DNA of 64,000 nucleotides from assembly GCA_964473465.1 (NCBI GenBank), contig CAYYPE010000012.1, positions 30,177 through 94,176 on the forward strand, read 5' to 3'. Position 1 is the first letter of the stretch. Every line of letters starts with the position of its first letter. The notes beneath the pieces were generated by a model. It did not search any database. It was not told the origin of the DNA and saw nothing but the letters and a program-made list of their open reading frames with translations. This DNA comes from CALHRB01 sp964473465 (GTDB lineage: Bacteria; Bacteroidota; Ignavibacteria; Kapaibacteriales; UBA2268). The translations under genes were made by a program, and so were the position numbers. Shown one piece after another: positions 1 through 9,891 of the stretch.

Positions 1-299
1 TCTTTTCTATCCTGCCTTGCATAGCCAAAATATGGTATAACAGCTGTAACTCGTTTGCCAGAGGCTCTTTTGGCAGCATCAATCAGCATCAACAACTCAA
101 AAAGATTCTCACACGGTGAAAAAGTGGACTGAATAATGAAAAGATCTACACCTCTGATATTCTCTTCATATTTTACCCAAAGCTCCCCATCACTGAAATT
201 TTCAATCAAAACCTTTGAAAGGTTAATGCCAAGATATGAAACCACTCTTTTAGCTAATTCAGGATTGGATCTACCACATGCAACCTTAAAATCAACCAT
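1..299 (-). CDS. prs: Ribose-phosphate pyrophosphokinase, N-terminal part (cut by window edge)
   Basis: Cytosolic enzyme making PRPP from ribose 5-phosphate and ATP, feeding nucleotide, His and Trp synthesis. Only the first ~99 residues lie in the window; the rest runs off the left edge. Translation from the ATG at 299 begins MVDFKVACGRSNPELAKRVV and later reads IPYFGYARQDRK, the YxYARQDRK-type signature of PRPP synthetases. The ATG gives the normal family start (GRSN near residue 9), so no longer start is needed. No strong Shine-Dalgarno is visible. It lies downstream of trmB and tRNA-Gln on the same strand and may share their transcript. Identification is secure; completeness cannot be judged. 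Confidence 0.93.
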   Translation of the reverse strand, partial: MVDFKVACGRSNPELAKRVVSYLGINLSKVLIENFSDGELWVKYEENIRGVDLFIIQSTFSPCENLFELLMLIDAAKRASGKRVTAVIPYFGYARQDRK

Positions 300-320
300 C
301 TTTGTTCTCGCAATAAAATG

Positions 321-392
321 CTGGGATGGAAGGATTCGAACCTTCGAATGTCGGCTCCAAAGGCCGATGCCTTACCACTTGGCTACATCCCA
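321..392 (-). tRNA. tRNA-Gln (anticodon UUG)
   Basis: The minus strand folds into a full cloverleaf. The 7-bp acceptor stem is TGGGATG with CATCCCA. The anticodon loop is CTTTGGA with anticodon TTG. The T arm carries GGTTCGAATCC. The discriminator base is G at 321. The 3' CCA is not encoded (CAT follows), so CCA must be added by nucleotidyltransferase. It lies between trmB and prs, all on the minus strand. Confidence 0.96.
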
Positions 393-430
393 TTTATAAA
401 GAATACAAAATTAACTGTTATTTAATTAAT

Positions 431-1108
431 TTACAAATTTTTATATACTTTGATTCTATAATATTCGATATTCTTCTTCAGACAAAATAGCTCTTTATTT
501 GTTCTTGGAAACTGCCAGTTCGCATCATCCTGAATTATCTCGTAGCGAAATTTTTTTGATGAATTCAGAATCTCTAAATGATAATCATTTATAGAACTTA
601 CATCAGTTGCAAGATACAATTCTCCATCTTTTCTTAATATTCGAAAGATATTATCAAGAAATTTTTCGTTGAATGCCCTTCTTTTATTATGTTTTTTTTT
701 GAACCAAGGATCCGGAAACAAATAAAATATTTTGCTTATAGTCTCACTTCCTATAAAATCAAGACCATTCACAACGCTATACCACAGAACCGCAGCATTC
801 GGAATTTTCTCTCCTTTGATAATTCGATCCAGCCATTCAACAGGACCTTTTCGGAGTTCTATACCGAGTATGTTTAAATCAGGGTTAAGTTCAGCAAAAT
901 CAAGGAGAAATTGCCCCTTACCACAACCAATATCAAGAACATCAGGTGGTTTTCCATTAGCAAAGTGGTTGTTCCATTGTAATTCCTTAATCAATGGAGG
1001 ATAATATTCAGGGATAGTTTTTAATTCAGACAAAGGAAGATACTGATTTGCTGAACTATGATGCCTGAACCTTGCTGGAAGTGGATATTTCAATGAGTCA
1101 ATCTTCAT
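431..1108 (-). CDS. trmB: tRNA (guanine-N7-)-methyltransferase
   Basis: SAM-dependent enzyme that makes m7G46 in the tRNA variable loop; cytosolic. The 225-residue protein has the class I methyltransferase motif DIGCGKGQF (about residues 59-67). It also has the TrmB hallmark FPDPWFKKKHNKRR in the second half, which supplies residues for substrate binding and catalysis. Length is normal for bacterial TrmB. The start codon overlaps the stop of the upstream MlaE-like gene by one base (TGATG), indicating translational coupling. tRNA-Gln follows directly on the same strand. Confidence 0.95.
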   Translation of the reverse strand: MKIDSLKYPLPARFRHHSSANQYLPLSELKTIPEYYPPLIKELQWNNHFANGKPPDVLDIGCGKGQFLLDFAELNPDLNILGIELRKGPVEWLDRIIKGEKIPNAAVLWYSVVNGLDFIGSETISKIFYLFPDPWFKKKHNKRRAFNEKFLDNIFRILRKDGELYLATDVSSINDYHLEILNSSKKFRYEIIQDDANWQFPRTNKELFCLKKNIEYYRIKVYKNL

Positions 1109-1887
1109 CAGAAAATTGTCCCGAAAATAGCATCAATGATTAGTATTGTTGCGGCAGATATAGTATAGGCACGAACTGTGCTATTGCCAACTCCTTCAGC
1201 TCCGCCGGTGGTTTTGAAACCAACATGACAGCCAATCAAAGCTGTAACTCCGCCGAACATAAATGATTTTACAAGTCCTATTATAACCTCATTCAGCTTG
1301 AAAAACCTTTGAACCGAATCAAAAAATAAAAAAGTGGAAAAGTCAAACTTAACAACTGTCAGAAAAAAACCTCCTAACAAAGCGACAACATTCGAAAAGA
1401 CAGCCAAAACCGGCATCATTATCAATGCTGCAAAAACTCTTGGCATACCCAAAAAGCGATTTTTGTCAATTGCCATCATTTCAAGAGCATCCACCTGCTC
1501 CGAAACGTTCATTGTTCCAATTTGAGCTGCCATAGCTCCTCCAACCCTGCCAGCAATAACAAGAGCTGTCAGAACAGGAGTAAGTTCTGTAAAAACCACA
1601 GTTGCAATCGAAGAACCTATATATGGTCTTGCCAGACTGATTAAGTTAAATTTTTCGAAAAGGCTTGTTGCCTGTAGTGCAGCTATGGCTCCGGTAAATG
1701 AACCAATTAGAATTACAAGCGGTAATGAGTCGGCACCAACAATAGCCATTTGCTGCAATACCAGACGCCGATCTTTGAATACCCGGGGAAAATAAAACAC
1801 AACATTCAATAATAGGCTTATTACCTCTCCAAACTCCGCTATGAAGTTATATACTTTCCGCCCCAGAAAATTTACTATGTTTTTCAT
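1108..1887 (-). CDS. mlaE: MlaE/YrbE-family ABC transporter permease
   Basis: Inner-membrane permease of Mce/Mla-type lipid transporters, which move phospholipids between inner and outer membranes. The 259-residue protein has about five or six hydrophobic segments. The family core is visible: LIGSFTGAIAALQ, FTELTPVLTALVIAGRVGGA, the conserved segment MNVSEQVDALEMMAIDKNRF, and a C-terminal GCHVGFKTTGGAEGVG. Length matches the family. The usual partners (MlaF ATPase, MlaD/MCE protein) are not adjacent, so they should be encoded elsewhere. Its stop overlaps the trmB start. The 162-bp gap to the divergent gene at 2050 must hold promoters for both directions. Confidence 0.92.
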   Translation of the reverse strand: MKNIVNFLGRKVYNFIAEFGEVISLLLNVVFYFPRVFKDRRLVLQQMAIVGADSLPLVILIGSFTGAIAALQATSLFEKFNLISLARPYIGSSIATVVFTELTPVLTALVIAGRVGGAMAAQIGTMNVSEQVDALEMMAIDKNRFLGMPRVFAALIMMPVLAVFSNVVALLGGFFLTVVKFDFSTFLFFDSVQRFFKLNEVIIGLVKSFMFGGVTALIGCHVGFKTTGGAEGVGNSTVRAYTISAATILIIDAIFGTIF

Positions 1888-2049
1888 TTAATTAAAAAAA
1901 TTTAGTCAAGATTACAAATCTAAAATATTTTCATTGGAAATAAAATTACTAAATTTGTTTTAATCATAGATTTTTTGGCTTTTCATTGAAACTTTTTCAA
2001 TTATTTAATGTCTTTTATTATGTTAGATTTTCAAAAAAATGAAATTATT

Positions 2050-4080
2050 ATGAATAATATTTTTTTAAAATATATTCTTTTGTTCAATTTATTTTTTTTA
2101 TTTTTTAATTTTTCTTCAAAAGCACTTTTTCCAAAAGACTTTTCTGTTTTGCCCAATATTATTACTCTTTCTGATTCGAAATCTGCAATATTAAGCTGGA
2201 ACAATGACAGTCTTGCAAATACTTATCAAATATATCGTAAAAAATTTGATGATACTATCTGGAATTTTAGAGGAAGCGTCTTTGAAAAAACTAACTTTTT
2301 TATTGATACCGATGTTCAGGATGGAATTATTTATGAATACAAAATAATTAAATTAAGCAAAGATTTTAAAGGATACGGCTATATTTGCACAGGAACTGAT
2401 ATTCCTGCAAAAGAATACCGGGGACGTTTATTACTATTGATAGACAAAACAATAGCTAACCATCTCGAAACAGAGCTCGAAAGATACAAAATGGATTTAA
2501 TCGGAGATGGCTGGGTTGTTAAAGATTACCTCGTTCCAAGAACCGAGGAATTCGATCCGGTAGCCGTCCAGAATATTAAAAATTTAATTGAATATGAATA
2601 TCATTCTTACCCGGCTGATCTGAAAGCAGTGATTCTGTTTGGTAGAATTGCTGTTCCCTATTCCGGAAATTATGCTTTCGATGGTCATTTTAATCACAAT
2701 GGTGCCTGGCCAGCAGATGTTTATTATGGGATAATAAATGGTCAATGGACTGACATATTTGTTAATAACCAGAACGCCGATAGTAGCTTCAATCACAACA
2801 CTCCATTTGATGGTAAGTTTGACCAGACTAATATCCCTGAAAAAGTCAGACTTCAGATTGGAAGAATTGATTTTTATAATTTACCGGTATTCAAGGAAAG
2901 CGAAATTGAGCTTTTAAAAAATTATCTCGACAAAAATCATAATTTCCGGCATAAAAAAATTGATGTCCCATTTAGGTCAATAATTGATGACGGCTTTGGA
3001 ATGTATTCTCCCGAAGCATTTGCCTCAAATGCCTGGATGAATTTTTCTTCCCTGATGCCCGCAGATAGTATTTTTGAGGGTGGCTTTATGCAAAGACTTA
3101 AGAGAGAACCTTATTTCTGGGCTTATGGTTGCAACTCTGGTGCTTTTGATAATATCCTTAGTATCGCATACGCTGACCAGTTTGCTTCGCAGAATGCTAA
3201 TGCTGTTTTCACTTTATATCTGGGTTCATGGCTTGGGGATTGGAACACAAAAAATAATTTATTAAGGGCTTCAATTGCTTCTTCCCCCTCAATCTTGGGT
3301 AGCTTTTTTTCCGGAAGACCATTCTGGCATTTTCATCATATGTCAATGAACCAGAGTATAGGTTATTGCACTCTAATAAGTCAAAATAACAGAAACATCT
3401 ACGAGTCCTCAGGCACTAATGGTTATAATGGCATACACATAGCTCTTATGGGCGACCCAACCATTAGAATGTATTATGTTTCACCTCCCGAGAACCTCCG
3501 GCTTGCTCTTTCGTCAGTATTAGGAAATAAAATTATTAATCAGATTAGCTGGGATGAATCCAACGACGATATTATTGGTTATAATATCTATAGAACTACT
3601 GATTTGAATTCAAAATTTCAAAAATTGAACGAGCTTCCCATCAAAGGAACCTTTTATGTTGATACGGTCGTATCTTCAAACAAGTATATTTATATGCTCA
3701 AGTCACTCAAACTTGAAAATTCATTCACAGGCAGCTTTTACAACGAAAGTCAGGGAAAGTTTCTTACAGTTGACAAAATTAATGATATTTCAGACCAAGT
3801 AACAAAAAATAACGAACTTAGAATCAGCCCCAATCCATCCTCTGAATTTTGTAATGTAGAATTTGAATTGATTGAACCGAACTTTATCGAATTAAGTATT
3901 ATGGACATCAACGGAAAAAATTTTAAAACTTTTTTCTCTGGATATCTAAACAGCGGAAAACATAAATTTAAACTTGATTTTGACGATAATATTAATGCTG
4001 TTTTTAGTTCAGGTTTTTACATTATCAAATTAAAAACAAGCCGGGAAATTATTTTTGGAAAAGTTTGTATTATCGATTAA
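2050..4080 (+). CDS. Gingipain-fold (C25-like) exported protein with T9SS sorting domain, copy 1
   Basis: Predicted secreted or surface protein of 676 residues. I chose the ATG at 2050 rather than an in-frame ATG at 2008, because the later start places a hydrophobic signal peptide (NIFLKYILLFNLFFLFF) at the N-terminus. After it comes a fibronectin-III-like segment, then a central region with motifs AVILFGRIAVPYSG, GAWPADVYYG and RLQIGRIDFYNLPVF-like strands reminiscent of the caspase/gingipain fold. A conserved YGCNSG Cys loop and a FHHM segment follow. A second FN3-like unit and a type A sorting domain (LRISPNPSS...GFYIIKLKTS) end the protein. It is paralogous along its whole length to the next gene. 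The gingipain catalytic HG/Cys spacing is not recognisable, so protease activity is uncertain. Confidence 0.72.
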   Translation: MNNIFLKYILLFNLFFLFFNFSSKALFPKDFSVLPNIITLSDSKSAILSWNNDSLANTYQIYRKKFDDTIWNFRGSVFEKTNFFIDTDVQDGIIYEYKIIKLSKDFKGYGYICTGTDIPAKEYRGRLLLLIDKTIANHLETELERYKMDLIGDGWVVKDYLVPRTEEFDPVAVQNIKNLIEYEYHSYPADLKAVILFGRIAVPYSGNYAFDGHFNHNGAWPADVYYGIINGQWTDIFVNNQNADSSFNHNTPFDGKFDQTNIPEKVRLQIGRIDFYNLPVFKESEIELLKNYLDKNHNFRHKKIDVPFRSIIDDGFGMYSPEAFASNAWMNFSSLMPADSIFEGGFMQRLKREPYFWAYGCNSGAFDNILSIAYADQFASQNANAVFTLYLGSWLGDWNTKNNLLRASIASSPSILGSFFSGRPFWHFHHMSMNQSIGYCTLISQNNRNIYESSGTNGYNGIHIALMGDPTIRMYYVSPPENLRLALSSVLGNKIINQISWDESNDDIIGYNIYRTTDLNSKFQKLNELPIKGTFYVDTVVSSNKYIYMLKSLKLENSFTGSFYNESQGKFLTVDKINDISDQVTKNNELRISPNPSSEFCNVEFELIEPNFIELSIMDINGKNFKTFFSGYLNSGKHKFKLDFDDNINAVFSSGFYIIKLKTSREIIFGKVCIID

Positions 4081-4128
4081 ATTATAAAATTATTAAATTG
4101 TTTGTATTAAGAATAATGGGATTTTAGT

Positions 4129-6264
4129 ATGACAAAGTTTTTAACGCTCTTAGTTTTTTATTTTCTTTTTATCGGTATCACGAACTCTGAAGTATTAGCT
4201 CTAAGAAGAGTTCAACCTCAAGATCTGGCAGTGATGGCAACAGCACATCTTCAAACAAATCCTCCCGGAATTGTCCTTCGATGGAAAAAGCGAGATAATG
4301 CTTTGCAATATCAGATTTCCAGAAAAATGAAAGAAGAAGCCAACTGGTCGGCACCTATTGCAATACTTGATAGCGATGCAAATACATTTACTGATTTGAA
4401 CGTTACCGAAGGTCAGGCTTACGAATATGAGATTGCTGCACTAAGCACTGGCCAAATTTCAGCAAAGACCCCAGACAACAGAGATACAATAGTCCAGATA
4501 AATTTCATTGGTTATGGGTATGTTTATGCAGGATACAACAAAGAAGTAGATGGAAATATTGGTTCTGTTATTCTTCTTATTGATAATAAATCAGCAGATG
4601 AATTAGCCGCAGAAATTGACAGGTTAGAAAATGACCTGATTTCCGAAGGCTGGGGGGTAATCAAAAAATATAGCCCGAGGGCTGAAAAATTTGACGGGGA
4701 AGCAGTTAAAAATACTAAGAGTCTGATTCTTGAAGAATATAATAAAGACCCAGAAAATATTAAAGCAGTGTTCATTATCGGTCGTGTGCCAGTTCCTTAT
4801 TCAGGGCTTTTAAATCCTGACGCCCACCCCGACCATCGTGGTGCCTGGCCTGCTGATGTTTATTACGGAGTTACAAATGATGCTGCATGGACTGATCTGT
4901 ATGTTCATGACACAACATCAGCATCAAGAAAAGAAAATAGAAATGCGAGAGGGGATGGGAAATTCGACGTTACTTCATTAACCACTTTTGCAAAATTTCA
5001 GGTTGGAAGAGTTGATTTCTACAATATGCCTGCTTTTTCAAGCACGGAGACCCAGCTTCTCAAACAATACCTTGATAAAAACCACAAATATCGAAATGGT
5101 GAAATTCCATATGAATATAAAGGTTTAATAGATGATAATTTCACTATGTACACCCTTGAAGTATTTGGAAATAATGGCTGGCGAAACTTTGCCCCCCTTG
5201 TTGGCGATTCAAACGTTAAAGGAGGAATTGATTGGTTTGGAACATTAAAAAATGAAAGTTATCTCTGGGCTTTCGGTTGCGGTGGTGGTAGTTACACAAG
5301 TTGCGGCGGTATTGGTTATACAAAGGATTCCGACACAAGCAGAAAAAATGATTTTGTGAATAACAAAGTAAATGCCGTCTTTACTATGCTGTTTGGTTCA
5401 TACTTCGGTGACTGGGACAGTCAGAATAATTTTATGAGAGCATCATTAGCGGCAAAAGGCAATGTTTTGACCTGTGCATGGGCTGGACGACCATCGTGGT
5501 ATTTTCATCATATGGCTTTAGGTGAAAATATTGGCTTCTCTACAATACTAACTCAAAATAATTTTACAACTTACAAACCAAATGCATGGTACTTTAATGC
5601 TAATCCATCAATTTATCAAATTGGTATGCAGCAGATACATATTGCATTACTTGGTGACCCAACCTTGAGAATGTATATGGCAACTGTTCCTCAACCGAAA
5701 AATTTAACTGTTATTCAAAATTTCAAAAAAATAAATTTAAGCTGGGAAAAACCTTCCGAAGATGTTGCAGGGTATAATATTTACAGAGGTACAAGCAGAA
5801 CAGGTCCTTTTACAAAAGTGAATAACAAAATGATTAAAGAAACTTCTTTCGAAGATGATTTCATTCACGAAGGGATGGTTTATTATATTGTTAAAGCGGT
5901 TAAACTGCAGACTACATTTAGTGGCACTTTTTATAATGAAAGCAGAGGTTTGGTTCAAAATGTTCTTGCTACCGAAGTGCCTGAACTGGTCGAAAATCTC
6001 GATATCATAGTATATCCAAACCCCGCAAGCACTAATGTTAATATAACATTACCTGTTGATAATCTGAAAACTGTTGTTGTTGATATACTCGATATAAAGG
6101 GAACCGTAATAAAAACTATATATAATAATCAATTAGGGATAGGCACTCATCAGCTTGTCTGGAATCTGGAAGATTTTCGGGGTAATAGAGTTGCTTCGGG
6201 GGTCTATTTCCTGAGAATCCTTTGTAATGGGAAATCAAAAACTGAAAAAATTATTGTTTACTAA
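4129..6264 (+). CDS. Gingipain-fold (C25-like) exported protein with T9SS sorting domain, copy 2
   Basis: 711-residue secreted paralogue of the preceding gene, 48 bp downstream, evidently a tandem duplication. It has an N-terminal signal peptide, an FN3-like domain (about residues 40-110), then the shared core: AVFIIGRVPVPYSG, DAHPDHRGAWPADVYYG, FQVGRVDFYNMPAF, WAFGCGGGS and FHHMALGENIG. A second FN3-like domain (SWEKPSEDVAGYNIYR) and a T9SS sorting domain (IIVYPNPAS...ASGVYFLRILCNG) follow. The Cys of the GCxxG loop, the HxxH before GAWPADVYYG and the HH pair are shared by both copies and are candidate functional residues. The fold assignment rests on motif resemblance; activity is not established. 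Confidence 0.74.
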   Translation: MTKFLTLLVFYFLFIGITNSEVLALRRVQPQDLAVMATAHLQTNPPGIVLRWKKRDNALQYQISRKMKEEANWSAPIAILDSDANTFTDLNVTEGQAYEYEIAALSTGQISAKTPDNRDTIVQINFIGYGYVYAGYNKEVDGNIGSVILLIDNKSADELAAEIDRLENDLISEGWGVIKKYSPRAEKFDGEAVKNTKSLILEEYNKDPENIKAVFIIGRVPVPYSGLLNPDAHPDHRGAWPADVYYGVTNDAAWTDLYVHDTTSASRKENRNARGDGKFDVTSLTTFAKFQVGRVDFYNMPAFSSTETQLLKQYLDKNHKYRNGEIPYEYKGLIDDNFTMYTLEVFGNNGWRNFAPLVGDSNVKGGIDWFGTLKNESYLWAFGCGGGSYTSCGGIGYTKDSDTSRKNDFVNNKVNAVFTMLFGSYFGDWDSQNNFMRASLAAKGNVLTCAWAGRPSWYFHHMALGENIGFSTILTQNNFTTYKPNAWYFNANPSIYQIGMQQIHIALLGDPTLRMYMATVPQPKNLTVIQNFKKINLSWEKPSEDVAGYNIYRGTSRTGPFTKVNNKMIKETSFEDDFIHEGMVYYIVKAVKLQTTFSGTFYNESRGLVQNVLATEVPELVENLDIIVYPNPASTNVNITLPVDNLKTVVVDILDIKGTVIKTIYNNQLGIGTHQLVWNLEDFRGNRVASGVYFLRILCNGKSKTEKIIVY

Positions 6265-6286
6265 AAAATTAAGGCGTCAGACTTTT

Positions 6287-9200
6287 ATGAAAGCCAAAAT
6301 ACAGCTAATACTATTAATCATATTTTTATTCTCATCAAGATTATTTTCAGCATATCTTGAATATGTGCCACAAAAAGTTTTGCAGCCTGATGGGACAGTC
6401 CTCGAACTATTCGCCAGCGGTGACGAATATTATAATTGGCTGCATGATAAAGATGGTTTTACAATTATGCGCAATCCTGCAGACGGCTATCTTTATTATG
6501 CTGAGAAAAAGGGGGATATTTTAGTTCCCGGAAAACTTCGTCCGGGTATTGATAATCCTGTTGCAGCTGGTTTGGAACCATGGCTTAAGTTTTCTTATGA
6601 GTTTATTAAACCACGTATTGAAGAATTTATTCAATATAGATATAAACCCATTGATGACTCAAAGAAGGATAGAATTCAAACCCCAAGAACGGGTAACATT
6701 AATAATATTGTAATATTTATTAGGTTTTCCGACGAGAGCGAATTCACAGACCAAAAATCTACTTTCGAAAATATGTTCAATACCGAGAGCGGAAATTCAA
6801 TGAAGAATTATTTCCGTGAAGCTTCTTACAACAATTTATCCATTCAAACATATTTTTATCCCGAAACGAGCGGCTCAACAGTCATTTCTTATCAGGCAAC
6901 ACAGCCAAGAAGCTATTATCGCCCTTATGACGCAAATACAAATCCAAATGGGTATCAAAACTCAACACAGCGAAGGGATAGAGAACATACTTTACTCGCA
7001 AATGCTGTAAATGCCATAAGTTCTCAGATTCCTACATCTCTAAATATTGACGGGGATAACGATGGCTATGTTGATAATGTTTGTTTTATAGTATCGGGAA
7101 CCCCTGATGCCTGGGCAAGTTTGCTGTGGCCCCACATGTGGTCACTCTACAGTGTTAATGTTACTATCAATGGAAAGAGGGTTTATACATACAACTTCCA
7201 GATTCGAAGCATGACAAATAATAGTGTCTTGTGCCACGAAATGTTCCACTCGCTTGGGGCACCCGATTTGTATCATTATACGAGCAACGGTATCAGCCCC
7301 GTCGGTCCATGGGATTTAATGGAAAATAACCTTAGTCCTCCGCAACATATGAGTGCATATATGAAGTTCAGATATGCCGGTTGGATATCGAGCATACCCG
7401 AAATAACTACTTCTGGATATTACACCTTAAGCCCTTTGACAAGTTCAAACAACAATGCCTATAAAATTAAATCACCTGTTTCAACAACTGAATATTTTGT
7501 TGTTGAATATCGTAAAAAAACCGGAACTTTCGAAAATTCTCTCCCCGGTAGTGGTTTAATTGTTTATAGGATTAACAATTCTTACAGCGGACAGGGAAAT
7601 GCCAATGGTCCTCCTGATGAAGTCTATGTTTACAGACCAAACGGGACTACAACAAGTAACGGCAGTCCAAGTAGTGCACACTTCTCGAGTGATGTAAGCA
7701 GAACAATGATTAATAATTACACTAATCCCTCTGCTTTTCTTTCGAATGGCTCAGCAGGGTATTTGAATATTTCTGAAATTGGTTCAGCAGGTAATACAAT
7801 TACTTTTTATGTGGGGTTCGACACAATTTCTGTTCCGGTCCTGATAAGCCCTGCTGATAATTCCACAAATATTGGATTAAGACCAACTTTCACATGGAAT
7901 ACTTTTACAGGGGCAACTTCCTATGAACTGCAAGTCTCTGATGTGTCCAGCTTTTCGAACATTATAATCAATCAAAACGGGATAACCGGCACATCATTTA
8001 CTCCCTCCTCAAATTTATCCAATAATACAAGATATTACTGGAGGGTCAAAGCTATCACATCGCAAGGTCAAACGGGTTGGTCTTCTGTGTTTTCTTTTAC
8101 AACCACAGGGACAATAATTATTACTGCAATAAACGGTAAGCTATGTGCTGGAAACTATATACAAATTGATTTCACTACCGGTATTACTTTCAACGATGGA
8201 AATGTTTTCAGGGCTTATCTTTCGGACAGCCTTGGAAAATTCAATAACCAGATTCAAATTGGAAGCCTTGCCTCAAATACCTCCGGAACTATTACCGCTT
8301 TAATTCCAATCAATATAGCTTCCGGTTCAAAATACAGGATTAGAATTATTGCTTCAGACCCCACAACCACTGGTTTTGATAATGGTCAGGATTTAGTCAT
8401 AACTGCAAAGCTTTATCCCTATATTTCCGGCAAAAGTGTTGTTTGCTCCGGAACAACTGAACCATATTTTACAACCGTTGAAAACGGCATTACCAATACT
8501 TGGAAAGTCATCAAAGGTGGTGAACTGATTGGAGATACTAAGTCTCCAAATGTCCAGATAAAATGGGACGATACAAGCAGAACCGGCATTATCAGACTAG
8601 CTAAATCAAGTGTGTCAGGATGCACCGATACAACTATTCTTGAAGTTATTATTCATCCTGTTCCAAACCCGACTATAATCGGTGATTTAGCTGTTTGCGA
8701 AAATAGTTTCTTCATTTATCGCTCTCCTATTGTTGCTGGAAATAAAAATGAATGGGAAGTCGAAGGTGGCAAAATTCATTCAATTCTCAATCAGGAAATG
8801 GTTAAAATTCTATGGGGCAACAAGGGAACAGGAAAATTAAGATTAAAGCAAACAATTATTGAAACAGGTTGCTACACCTTGCTTGAAAGAAATATTACAA
8901 TTAACGAAGCCCCTGTTGCCACAGAAATTTTAGGTGCAAAATCTACCTGCCAGAATAGTGAAAATATTTATTCAATCGCAAAAACCACAGGAAAAATCAC
9001 AAAACAATGGTCAATCAAAGGCGGGATAATTAAAAATCAGTATAATAGTGACAGTGCTCTGGTTGTCTGGAATCAAATTGGAAAAGGCCTTGTTAAAGTT
9101 GTTTTCATTAACCAGTCGGGTTGTATGGATTCCTCAGAATTCGAAGTATTTGTTAATTCTAATCCCGATCCGTTTATTTCCGGAAACGCCAGAACTTGTG

Positions 9201-9889
9201 AATTTTCTACCGAAACTTATTCCACTTATAATGACAAGGATTTGACTAGTTCATGGAGGGTTATTGGCGGAGAGATAACAGGTGATTCTGTTGATCATCA
9301 AATCGAGGTGAAATGGCTCACGCTTGGAAGTGGGAAAGTATATGTAACTCAAACAAACAATCTTACTAATTGCCGAATGACAACCAGTCAGGACATCGAG
9401 GTATCTTCTACTCCTGATAAACCCATAATTACAGCTATTGAACACAAACTTAAATCGAGTTCTCAGGTTGGAAACCAGTGGTATCTGGATAAACAATTAA
9501 TTCCTTATGCCACAGAGCAGTATTACGAACCACAAACAGACGGTTTATATTCTGTCCGTGTTAAAATAGGTTCCTGTTTCTCCGAATTTTCTGACGAGTA
9601 TAATTTTACTCTGGCTTCAATTCAGAATGAACTAATTATCAGGAATTTTAATGTTTCACCAAATCCCACCAGCGGAATTATTAGCTTAGCTAATTATTAT
9701 AGCGGTGAATATCTTTTGGAAATTTATAATCTTCTGGGTGAAAAATTAGGTTCTAAAGTCATAAACGAAGAATTTGCAAAAATTGATTTGGCTGACTATT
9801 CAAATCAAGAGGGTTTGTTCATTTTAAGATTCTATTTCCCTGATAATCAGATAATTACTAAAAAGGTTATAAGATTATTTAATAAATAG
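6287..9889 (+). CDS. M6-family metalloprotease with FN3, Ig/PKD-like stalk and T9SS sorting domain
   Basis: Exported zinc protease of about 1200 residues. An in-frame ATG at 6227 would overlap the previous gene by 38 bp. The ATG at 6287 is better: it follows AAGG and immediately precedes a signal peptide (KIQLILLIIFLFSS). The catalytic domain fills about residues 1-520 and carries HEMFHSLGAPD (HExxHxxGxPD; His317, Glu318, His321), the zinc site of immune-inhibitor-A/M6 peptidases. An FN3 domain (SPADNSTNIG...WRVKAITSQGQTGWS) follows, then a jelly-roll-like module and four Cys-bearing Ig/PKD-like repeats. A GNQWYLDK module and a sorting domain (VSPNPTSG...) end it. The stalk resembles that of the protein at 35830-37836. 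It is third in a cargo cluster and converges with pdxH two bases away. Confidence 0.86.
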   Translation: MKAKIQLILLIIFLFSSRLFSAYLEYVPQKVLQPDGTVLELFASGDEYYNWLHDKDGFTIMRNPADGYLYYAEKKGDILVPGKLRPGIDNPVAAGLEPWLKFSYEFIKPRIEEFIQYRYKPIDDSKKDRIQTPRTGNINNIVIFIRFSDESEFTDQKSTFENMFNTESGNSMKNYFREASYNNLSIQTYFYPETSGSTVISYQATQPRSYYRPYDANTNPNGYQNSTQRRDREHTLLANAVNAISSQIPTSLNIDGDNDGYVDNVCFIVSGTPDAWASLLWPHMWSLYSVNVTINGKRVYTYNFQIRSMTNNSVLCHEMFHSLGAPDLYHYTSNGISPVGPWDLMENNLSPPQHMSAYMKFRYAGWISSIPEITTSGYYTLSPLTSSNNNAYKIKSPVSTTEYFVVEYRKKTGTFENSLPGSGLIVYRINNSYSGQGNANGPPDEVYVYRPNGTTTSNGSPSSAHFSSDVSRTMINNYTNPSAFLSNGSAGYLNISEIGSAGNTITFYVGFDTISVPVLISPADNSTNIGLRPTFTWNTFTGATSYELQVSDVSSFSNIIINQNGITGTSFTPSSNLSNNTRYYWRVKAITSQGQTGWSSVFSFTTTGTIIITAINGKLCAGNYIQIDFTTGITFNDGNVFRAYLSDSLGKFNNQIQIGSLASNTSGTITALIPINIASGSKYRIRIIASDPTTTGFDNGQDLVITAKLYPYISGKSVVCSGTTEPYFTTVENGITNTWKVIKGGELIGDTKSPNVQIKWDDTSRTGIIRLAKSSVSGCTDTTILEVIIHPVPNPTIIGDLAVCENSFFIYRSPIVAGNKNEWEVEGGKIHSILNQEMVKILWGNKGTGKLRLKQTIIETGCYTLLERNITINEAPVATEILGAKSTCQNSENIYSIAKTTGKITKQWSIKGGIIKNQYNSDSALVVWNQIGKGLVKVVFINQSGCMDSSEFEVFVNSNPDPFISGNARTCEFSTETYSTYNDKDLTSSWRVIGGEITGDSVDHQIEVKWLTLGSGKVYVTQTNNLTNCRMTTSQDIEVSSTPDKPIITAIEHKLKSSSQVGNQWYLDKQLIPYATEQYYEPQTDGLYSVRVKIGSCFSEFSDEYNFTLASIQNELIIRNFNVSPNPTSGIISLANYYSGEYLLEIYNLLGEKLGSKVINEEFAKIDLADYSNQEGLFILRFYFPDNQIITKKVIRLFNK

Positions 9890-9891
9890 AA

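Noticed and set aside
136..399. Plus-strand ORF of 87 codons at the left edge
   Set aside because: It runs antisense over prs and across tRNA-Gln; the minus strand encodes a clear PRPP synthetase.
1935..1965. Bacteroidota-type promoter TTGG...TAAATTTG between the divergent genes
   Set aside because: The spacing of about 13 bp is too short for the -33/-7 pattern; the match may be chance in AT-rich sequence.
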